From a bacterium (GTDB taxonomy: Bacteria; UBP15; UBA6099; JAJRTR01): 5,316 nt of DNA. Both the position numbers and the translations under genes were made by a program. Positions 1-4,460 of the stretch are shown one piece after another. The stretch lies in the NCBI GenBank assembly GCA_024278215.1, contig JAJRTR010000083.1, positions 1 to 5,316 of the forward strand, given 5' to 3'. The number at the start of each line of letters is the position of its first letter. Position 1 is the first letter of the stretch. The notes under the pieces are model-generated. The model was given only the letters and a program-made list of their open reading frames with translations. It did no database searches and had not been told where the DNA came from.

Positions 1-29
1 CGAAATTGTTCGGAGCAAGGCGGAGGTAT

Positions 30-74
30 AAAATCCTCGCAGGCGTACTTGTAGAGTACGTCGAGGACGATTTT
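30..74. repeat. Imperfect palindrome (cruciform/hairpin) in repeat-rich intergenic DNA
   Basis: The arms TCCTCG (34-39) and CGAGGA (62-67) are perfect complements. Inside them CGTACT (44-49) pairs perfectly with AGTACG (55-60) around a five-base loop. Outside them AAAA (30-33) can pair with TTTT (71-74) across a small bulge. No T-run follows on the + strand beyond the stem itself and no gene is visible on either side, so this does not look like a simple terminator. It lies just upstream of repeat copy 1 (89-142) and may be part of the same larger element, whose left end could lie at or before the window edge. Confidence 0.6.
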
Positions 75-88
75 GTGCCGACAACGCA

Positions 89-142
89 GCTATGGACAAT
101 AGCAGCCGACCGCAGCAGAATCAGAATTTTGCAATTGGCTCG
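89..142 (-). repeat. Dispersed intergenic repeat, copy 1
   Basis: Positions 89-141 match the reverse complement of 3467-3519 at 50 of 53 bases by direct reading, with mismatches at 96, 101 and 117. Positions 113-142 match the reverse complement of 362-391 at 28 of 30. The shared core, read on the - strand, is TGCAAAATTCTGATTC followed by (T/G)GCTG. All three copies are intergenic and none sits in a convincing reading frame. Copy 1 is inverted relative to the other two. There is no transposase. A small non-autonomous or REP-like element is the natural reading, but the family is not one I can name. Confidence 0.8.
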
Positions 143-175
143 AACGAAGTGAATATTGATGTTAAAGCATCTATC

Positions 176-200
176 CCGGATTTCTAACAACGAAATCCGG
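176..200. repeat. Perfect 9-bp hairpin with CCGGATTTC arms
   Basis: CCGGATTTC (176-184) pairs perfectly with GAAATCCGG (192-200) around a seven-base loop. No T-tract follows on the + strand and none is evident on the - strand, so a classical terminator is unlikely. The stem shares the CCGGATT/AATCCGG core with the hairpin downstream of glpK (1929-1953), which suggests a recurring palindromic unit in this genome. Confidence 0.55.
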
Positions 201-201
201 T

Positions 202-256
202 TCGGTGTTCGGCAATCGGAGTTCGGACCTCGGTAAAAACAAGACGCCGAACACCG
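202..256. repeat. TCGG heptad repeat within an 11-bp inverted repeat
   Basis: TCGG recurs at 202, 209, 216, 223 and 230, a strict seven-base period with variable bases between (TGT, CAA, AGT, ACC, TAA). The left part, CGGTGTTCGGC (203-213), is exactly complementary to GCCGAACACCG (246-256), so the whole tract can fold back on itself. No coding frame is supported. It resembles the short heptanucleotide tandem tracts seen between genes in some bacterial genomes; the biological role is unknown. Confidence 0.65.
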
Positions 257-281
257 GGAAGTGAATTCTTTTTATCTGCTT

Positions 282-301
282 AGCGACAACATCTTGTTGC
301 T
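282..301. promoter_or_regulatory. Short dyad upstream of the glpK promoter
   Basis: AGCGACAA (282-289) and TTGTTGCT (294-301) form an eight-pair dyad, with one G-T wobble, around a four-base centre. It ends 22 bases before the proposed -35 box of glpK. It could be an operator or simply one more palindrome of this region. It does not match a regulator site I recognise. A second tiny stem, AGAC (308-311) with GTCT (317-320) followed by a T-run to 325, lies between it and the promoter and would at best be a weak terminator. Confidence 0.3.
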
Positions 302-323
302 TACGACAGACAAAAGGTCTTTT

Positions 324-352
324 TTGACCCCTAAAATGAAATGTGATAAACT
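324..352 (+). promoter_or_regulatory. Predicted sigma70-type promoter of glpK
   Basis: A -35 box TTGACC (324-329, five of six to TTGACA) is separated by exactly 17 bases from TAAACT (347-352, four of six to TATAAT). The -10 is preceded by TGA (344-346), the TGn extended -10 motif. Transcription would start near 359, leaving a leader of about 70 bases to the glpK start codon that includes repeat copy 3. This is a pattern match only; the organism's sigma factor preferences are unknown. Confidence 0.5.
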
Positions 353-361
353 TGCTTCTGC

Positions 362-391
362 CGAGTCAAGTGCAAAATTCTGATTCTGCTG
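362..391 (+). repeat. Dispersed intergenic repeat, copy 3 (short)
   Basis: These 30 bases match the reverse complement of 113-142 at 28 of 30, differing at 366 and 370. Similarity stops at 391, so this copy holds only the TGCAAAATTCTGATTC end of the repeat and lacks the GGTCGGCTGC side present in copies 1 and 2. It lies between the proposed glpK promoter and the start codon and would be transcribed in the leader. Confidence 0.7.
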
Positions 392-411
392 AAATACAAG
401 ATCGAAAACTG

Positions 412-420
412 AAAGGGGAA
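412..420 (+). promoter_or_regulatory. Ribosome binding site of glpK
   Basis: AAAGGGGAA is purine rich and ends in a G-run at 415-418, nine bases before the ATG at 428. It supports that ATG over the GTG that follows immediately as codon 2. Confidence 0.6.
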
Positions 421-427
421 CGGGGAC

Positions 428-1927
428 ATGGTGAAAAAATATGTCCTTGCAATAGACCAGGGAACGACCGGTTCTACTGCAATTCTGATTGATAAAGGCG
501 GAAAGACATTTGGAAAAGTCAACCTGGAATTTCCGCAATATTTCCCGAAACCGGGTTGGGTGGAACACGATGCCGACGAGATATGGCAATGTACGATGAA
601 GGCGGTACGCGCATGTCTGAAACGCGCGAGAGTGAAGTCCGAAAACATAGAGGCTATAGGAATAACAAACCAGCGCGAAACTACATTGTTGTGGGACCGC
701 GAAACGGGCGAGCCGATACATAACGCAATAGTGTGGCAGTGCAGGCGCACGGCGAAGACATGCGAGAATATGAAGAAGGCCGGTCTTACCGACGCGGTTC
801 GACGCAAAACGGGTCTTGTGATAGACGCATATTTCTCGGGCACAAAAGTCAAGTGGCTTCTCGACAAAGTGAAGGGTGCGCGGGCGGCGGCGAGAAAGGG
901 TAAAATCGCTTTCGGCACAATCGACTCGTGGCTTGTGTACCGTCTCACAGCGGGCGAGGTTCATGCAATCGAGATATCGAATGCTTCGCGCACGATGCTG
1001 TATAACATAGGCAGCTTGCAGTGGGATAAGGATATACTTAAAGAGTTGAACATACCGGATTCGATACTCCCGGAAGTTGTGCCTTCGAGCAAGATAATCG
1101 GATACACAAAGGGAATAAAGGGCCTCGTGGACGGGATACCGATTGCCGGAATAGCCGGCGACCAGCAGGCGGCGCTTTTCGGCCAGACATGTTTTGAACC
1201 CGGCACGTCGAAATGCACTTACGGAACAGGTTCTTTCATTCTAATGAATACAGGCACCGAAAAAGTCATATCGGAAAGCGGCCTTGTGACGACAATCGGC
1301 TGGCAGCTTGACGGAGAAACTGTGTACGCGCTCGAGGGCAGTGCATTCATATCAGGGGCGGCGGTACAGTGGTTGAGGGACGGACTGAAGATAATAAAGA
1401 ACGCGGCGGATACGGAAGCGCTTGCGAATTCAGTCGATGACTCCGGCGGCGTATATTTTGTGCCTGCGCTGGTGGGCCTCGGCGCGCCGCACTGGGATAT
1501 GTATGCACGGGGCACAATAGTAGGTCTCACACGAGGCACGACCCGCGCACATATAGCAAGGGCCGCTCTCGAAGCAATAAGTTTTCAGACCCGTGACATG
1601 ACTGATGCCATGGCCAGGGACGCGAATGTCAAACTGAAATCGCTGAACGTGGACGGCGGTGCAACAGCGAATAATTTCCTCATGCAGTTCCAGTCCGACA
1701 TCCTCGGCGTGGCGGTCGACCGCCCGAAGATCATCGAGACTACGGCACTTGGCAGCGCATTTCTCGCCGGGCTGGCCGTCGGTTTCTGGGACAGCAGGAA
1801 GGAACTCGAAAAAGCGCGTCGGACTGACAGGATTTTCAGACCCGCGATGAAACCCAAACAGAGAAATGAACTGTATGCGGGGTGGTCCAGAGCAGTAGAA
1901 CGTGCAAAGGGCTGGGAGCAACATTAG
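428..1927 (+). CDS. glpK: Glycerol kinase
   Basis: Cytoplasmic FGGY-family kinase that uses ATP to convert glycerol to sn-glycerol 3-phosphate, the entry step of glycerol catabolism and a supply for phospholipid synthesis. At 499 residues it is full length. The N-terminal phosphate-binding motif DQGTTG (10-15) is intact. Glycerol-contact residues known from E. coli GlpK fall at the same numbers: R83 and E84 (NQRE), W103, Y135, catalytic base D245 with Q246 (GDQQAAL), and F270. The first FGGY signature lies around YFSGTKVKWLLD (135-146), and the second region is at DGGATANNFLMQFQSDI (409-425). The ATG start has a good ribosome binding site and the leader carries a promoter candidate. Regulatory differences from E. 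coli: position 236, the Arg that binds fructose 1,6-bisphosphate, is Gly. The IIA-Glc docking segment near 472-478 reads PAMKPKQ without its key Glu. No His is present near 230-232, where Firmicutes enzymes are phosphorylated. The next gene follows on the same strand. Confidence 0.97.
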   Translation: MVKKYVLAIDQGTTGSTAILIDKGGKTFGKVNLEFPQYFPKPGWVEHDADEIWQCTMKAVRACLKRARVKSENIEAIGITNQRETTLLWDRETGEPIHNAIVWQCRRTAKTCENMKKAGLTDAVRRKTGLVIDAYFSGTKVKWLLDKVKGARAAARKGKIAFGTIDSWLVYRLTAGEVHAIEISNASRTMLYNIGSLQWDKDILKELNIPDSILPEVVPSSKIIGYTKGIKGLVDGIPIAGIAGDQQAALFGQTCFEPGTSKCTYGTGSFILMNTGTEKVISESGLVTTIGWQLDGETVYALEGSAFISGAAVQWLRDGLKIIKNAADTEALANSVDDSGGVYFVPALVGLGAPHWDMYARGTIVGLTRGTTRAHIARAALEAISFQTRDMTDAMARDANVKLKSLNVDGGATANNFLMQFQSDILGVAVDRPKIIETTALGSAFLAGLAVGFWDSRKELEKARRTDRIFRPAMKPKQRNELYAGWSRAVERAKGWEQH

Positions 1928-1928
1928 C

Positions 1929-1953
1929 CCGGATTTTCCACATAGGAATCCGG
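1929..1953 (+). repeat. Intercistronic hairpin between glpK and the barrel-protein gene
   Basis: CCGGATT (1929-1935) pairs with AATCCGG (1947-1953), and CC/GG can extend the stem after a two-base bulge. Only a short, weak T stretch follows (AAAGTTTAAC), so strong termination is doubtful. It could act as a partial terminator, an RNA-stability stem, or a member of the palindrome family also seen at 176-200. The glpK stop codon lies directly before it. Confidence 0.5.
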
Positions 1954-1973
1954 AAAGTTTAACAATAGCGATT

Positions 1974-1977
1974 GGAG
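1974..1977 (+). promoter_or_regulatory. Ribosome binding site selecting the GTG start at 1987
   Basis: GGAG ends nine bases before GTG at 1987. The upstream in-frame TTG at 1972 overlaps this motif and has no purine-rich site of its own, and TTG at 1981 would be only three bases away. The GTG start also gives a compact, well-formed signal peptide. Confidence 0.6.
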
Positions 1978-1986
1978 TCCTTGCCG

Positions 1987-3441
1987 GTGAAGCCGCTTGT
2001 AATATGTAAAAACATCATCGTTTTTTATGCGATGCTGTTGATAATGTCCACAGGTTTCTCCGTGGCTGCACATGCCGGTGCACTGCGATATTTCATGCGC
2101 GGAGGCACACGGTCACTTGCCATGGGCGGTATGCCTGCGCTCGCTTCCGGTGTGTCGGACTATCTTCCTGAACATCCCGCGCTGGAAATGCAACGGCCAG
2201 ATTTCAGCCTTCGTTTTTCTGCGGAATATGAAGATATTGCGCGGACCGAGGAGGACGGTGTTCCCACATCGGATGTCAGCGCAAGAGCTAACAACATCGA
2301 GTTGGTTTTGAACGATGAAGACGAAAGGCACCGCATAACTTTTATGGCGTTGTTTCGGAATGAGATATCGAGTTCTTATGATATCGGCAATGGAACCTAT
2401 ATAAGGACTACGGGTGAGCCGCGATTGTTTTCGGCAGCGATGCGGACCGGCAAAATAGCGATCGGCGCAGGGCGCGGCGAGAGCGACGCCGCAATTTCGG
2501 GGTTCTCGGATTATCTCAAACAGGAAGTATTCGACTCGGCAGGACCGCCCGTCTATGAAGGCGGCACGCGGCAACCGGAAAGTTTTATCGAACTGGCATA
2601 CATCCATTCGGACCACATGCAGTTTTTCTATAAACGCTCGTGGGCGGAGAAATCATTGTCCCTTACAATATCAGGTGACGACCCGGCAACGGGCAGATGG
2701 CAGTTGGACATGCCATGGAATCTCGAGGGCGGAAGCAGGTCCGCGGGTACGATTGTCGAACTGGGCGACAGGCTGACAATGACAGTCTCTGATACACGCT
2801 ATTTCTTTTACGGTCGCGACATCAGCGTTCTCACATACAGCGACGGGCTCGGCACATATAATCCTTTCGGCACACATAAAACATCGCTGCATTCCAAAAG
2901 TACCGCCGTTGGAATCGACTACAGGAAAAGCGACGCGACACTTCTCACATTTGGATTTGCGCAGAGCAGGATGGACGTTTTTTATGATGGGAAATTCATC
3001 GCAGTGCCGACCGGATTTTACGATGTGGAAGGCGGGTTATATCTAAAACCGGCATTATTCAGTATCGGAATGGAAAAGGAAGGTGCGATATACGGCACTA
3101 CATTCCGGGCCGGCCTGCAATATGGGAATCTGCATCCCGGGGGCGGCATAGCGGTGTCGGGCAATGCCTGTCCGTTTCTCATCGACTGCAAGCAGACATC
3201 CTACGACGAATGGCTCATGCCGTATACATCGATAACGCAACGAGCGCTGACACTTGGACTCGAACGTCGTGTCGGAAGGTTCAACATTGCTTATGCTCTG
3301 GGGCAGATGTTTCCGAAAGCTGTGCGCAGGGCCGACGAAGACAGTACGGGCGGCTCTCGCGAGGGCAACAACATCCAGGCAAAAGGCAAGGAGGGCCGCG
3401 GTGGTATGCTGCACGTTTTCAGCATTGAAACAACTTTTTGA
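1987..3441 (+). CDS. Predicted outer-membrane beta-barrel protein, function unknown
   Basis: From the GTG start the protein has 484 residues. It opens with a Sec signal peptide: Lys at 2 and 8, a hydrophobic core (IIVFYAMLLIM), then SVAAHA with likely cleavage before Gly31. Next comes RGGTRSLAMGGMPALASG (about 38-55), similar in pattern to the N-terminal GARSLGMGGA segment of PorV/FadL-like and related outer-membrane barrels. The rest is rich in alternating, aromatic-containing short strands (for example LHRITF-, FIELAYIH- and TMTVSDTRYFFY-like segments) separated by polar loops. The last strand ends in a terminal Phe, the usual signal for barrel assembly by BamA. A long charged, Gly-rich segment (about 445-472) precedes that strand. 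Two Cys (395 and 401) could form a disulphide in a loop. It follows glpK by 59 bases on the same strand and is probably co-transcribed. Its substrate or role cannot be told from sequence; a link to glycerol or lipid metabolism is only suggested by position. The surface/barrel class is fairly secure, the family name is not. Confidence 0.75.
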   Translation: MKPLVICKNIIVFYAMLLIMSTGFSVAAHAGALRYFMRGGTRSLAMGGMPALASGVSDYLPEHPALEMQRPDFSLRFSAEYEDIARTEEDGVPTSDVSARANNIELVLNDEDERHRITFMALFRNEISSSYDIGNGTYIRTTGEPRLFSAAMRTGKIAIGAGRGESDAAISGFSDYLKQEVFDSAGPPVYEGGTRQPESFIELAYIHSDHMQFFYKRSWAEKSLSLTISGDDPATGRWQLDMPWNLEGGSRSAGTIVELGDRLTMTVSDTRYFFYGRDISVLTYSDGLGTYNPFGTHKTSLHSKSTAVGIDYRKSDATLLTFGFAQSRMDVFYDGKFIAVPTGFYDVEGGLYLKPALFSIGMEKEGAIYGTTFRAGLQYGNLHPGGGIAVSGNACPFLIDCKQTSYDEWLMPYTSITQRALTLGLERRVGRFNIAYALGQMFPKAVRRADEDSTGGSREGNNIQAKGKEGRGGMLHVFSIETTF

Positions 3442-3466
3442 CAAAATGATTGATCGTTCACCTGGT

Positions 3467-3519
3467 GAGCCAATTGCAAAATTCTGATTCGGCTGCGGTC
3501 GGCTGCAATTGGCCATAGC
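3467..3519 (+). repeat. Dispersed intergenic repeat, copy 2
   Basis: Its reverse complement matches 89-141 at 50 of 53 bases. In this copy the inner ends form a perfect 10-bp inverted repeat, GCCAATTGCA (3469-3478) with TGCAATTGGC (3504-3513), which is degenerate in copy 1. It begins 25 bases after the barrel-protein stop codon, and its outer end runs into the left arm of the terminator at 3515. It would be transcribed as the 3' untranslated region of the + strand unit. Confidence 0.8.
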
Positions 3520-3557
3520 CCGCATATTTCACAAATGCGGGCTATTCATTTTCTTTT
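3515..3557 (+). terminator. Intrinsic terminator of the glpK/barrel-protein unit
   Basis: ATAGCCCGCAT (3515-3525) is exactly complementary to ATGCGGGCTAT (3535-3545), giving an 11-bp GC-rich stem with a nine-base loop. A T-rich run (TCATTTTCTTTTT) follows immediately on the + strand, as expected for Rho-independent termination. On the - strand no T-run follows the stem, so it should mainly stop + strand transcripts. Its right arm includes the stop codon (3542-3544) of the converging thymidylate-synthase-like gene. Confidence 0.8.
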
Positions 3558-4366
3558 TCGCGCAGCAGACGCGCCCGGCCCTCTTCGAAAAAAGTTTCAG
3601 CGAATTCGGAATCCCACGTGCGATCCTCGAACGACCTGTTTTCGACAAGTTTAAGAAAGTTGTCGATCTCGGCGAAATAGGAGCCGTATATGTGAAAGCT
3701 GTCCGAGACATCCACATAGCGTCCCACAACAACTTTTTGATCCATTTCTTTCGAAATTCTTTCCGCAACAATGCGCATCAGGTCCGTGAGCGCGAACATA
3801 TTCATAAACGCGGCCTTATAGGCGTCTCGTGAACGCCAGTGGGTGTTCATGTTCAGAACCAGCGTGTTGTCCTCACCCTCGGCGAGTCGGAACCACAGGC
3901 GCTGGAGACACGGCGGGTCATCAGTGGGCGTATCGAGTATCGGGTTCCAGGTGATCGCCTGTGCGCGCCTTGTGATTATCGAGTTTGAAAGTCGCTTCAC
4001 AGCATACAGAATCTGGTCGACGTGCTCGCCGCCCATTTCATAATCAAAAAGTCTTTTATGATATGTATATGTCCATTTGCCGGCTTCAGGGTCTATCCAG
4101 TGATCGTGCACACCGTCCACAACTTCCTGGCGATAGACTTCCAGTTCCTCGAGTCCGGCGGGGAACGCCCTGTGTATTCTCGGCTCCGCGAACGGCTCCT
4201 CGACAACGATTGTCATCGTGCAGTCGCGGCTGGGCGGGTCGCCCCTGTGATCATATTCCGTATGGATCGGGATTCCTTTTTCCCATGTCTCCAGTACTGA
4301 CTTTTCCCACGCCTCGGGCATTGTCCTGCCCGTGACTTGCAGTACTGGTATATTCCCTTTTTTCAT
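3542..4366 (-). CDS. Thymidylate synthase-fold (ThyA superfamily) protein, divergent
   Basis: Likely a cytoplasmic pyrimidine C5-transferase, by family the folate-dependent conversion of dUMP to dTMP. The 274 residues are close to the usual ThyA length (about 264). Visible landmarks, compared with E. coli ThyA: R133-R134 in ITRRAQAITWNP (R126/R127, phosphate binding); nucleophile C153 in DPPCLQ (C146); R178 and D181 in HWRSRD (R166/D169); N189, eleven residues after R178 exactly like N177, the residue that favours dUMP over dCMP; and D222, H225 and Y227 in DSFHIYGSY (H207/Y209). R47 is a candidate for R21. Differences: the His after the catalytic Cys is Leu154, the Trp80 region is not recognisable, and the hydrophobic C-terminal tail that closes over folate is replaced by a charged end (RARLLREKENE). 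It therefore looks closer to the archaeal-type or other atypical branch than to standard ThyA. A hydroxymethylase activity cannot be excluded. ATG at 4366 has AAGGAC eight bases upstream. It lies 94 bases downstream of the HDOD gene. Confidence 0.85.
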   Translation of the reverse strand: MKKGNIPVLQVTGRTMPEAWEKSVLETWEKGIPIHTEYDHRGDPPSRDCTMTIVVEEPFAEPRIHRAFPAGLEELEVYRQEVVDGVHDHWIDPEAGKWTYTYHKRLFDYEMGGEHVDQILYAVKRLSNSIITRRAQAITWNPILDTPTDDPPCLQRLWFRLAEGEDNTLVLNMNTHWRSRDAYKAAFMNMFALTDLMRIVAERISKEMDQKVVVGRYVDVSDSFHIYGSYFAEIDNFLKLVENRSFEDRTWDSEFAETFFEEGRARLLREKENE

Positions 4367-4460
4367 ATTTATATGTCCTTGTAATGGGCCTCAAACCGCG
4401 GATGAGAGCCGGCGCTGTTTCCGGCGCGTCGCCAGACTTCTGAATTCTGCCCGGTAGTTG
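4367..4460 (-). other. Short gap between the HDOD and thymidylate-synthase-like genes
   Basis: These 94 bases hold no coding frame. On the - strand no stem plus T-run separates the genes, so read-through from the HDOD gene is possible. GCCGG and CCGGC can form a small five-pair stem near the middle. I see no convincing separate promoter with a proper leader for the downstream gene. Confidence 0.4.
4375..4380 (-). promoter_or_regulatory. Ribosome binding site of the thymidylate-synthase-like gene
   Basis: Read on the - strand this is AAGGAC, eight bases before the ATG at 4366. It fixes that start; the gene has no better upstream in-frame alternative. Confidence 0.6.

Noticed and set aside
1-256. 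CRISPR array suggested by the repeated GTTCGG motifs and palindromes
   Set aside because: The repeat unit is four fixed bases at a seven-base period, with no 25-40 base repeats separated by unique spacers and no cas genes.
339-357. CRP/FNR-like half site AAATGTGAT overlapping the glpK -10 box
   Set aside because: The right half, at the correct spacing, reads TGCTT and does not match TCACA, so only half a site is present.
272-964. Long open frames on the - strand over the glpK promoter and 5' half (272-964 and 331-948)
   Set aside because: They run antisense to a clear glycerol kinase, their proteins have no recognisable motifs, and they span the promoter and repeats.
1972-1986. TTG at 1972 as start of the barrel-protein gene
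   Set aside because: It overlaps the only good ribosome binding site and adds five residues before the positively charged end of the signal peptide; GTG at 1987 fits better.
3055-3525. A - strand open frame whose start region reads through repeat copy 2 and the terminator
   Set aside because: It is antisense to the barrel-protein gene and its first residues are just the translated repeat; no ribosome binding site or domain supports it.
4407-4440. CCGGCGC direct repeats and small stem between the HDOD and thymidylate-synthase-like genes as a terminator
   Set aside because: The stem is only about five pairs and no T-run follows on the - strand.
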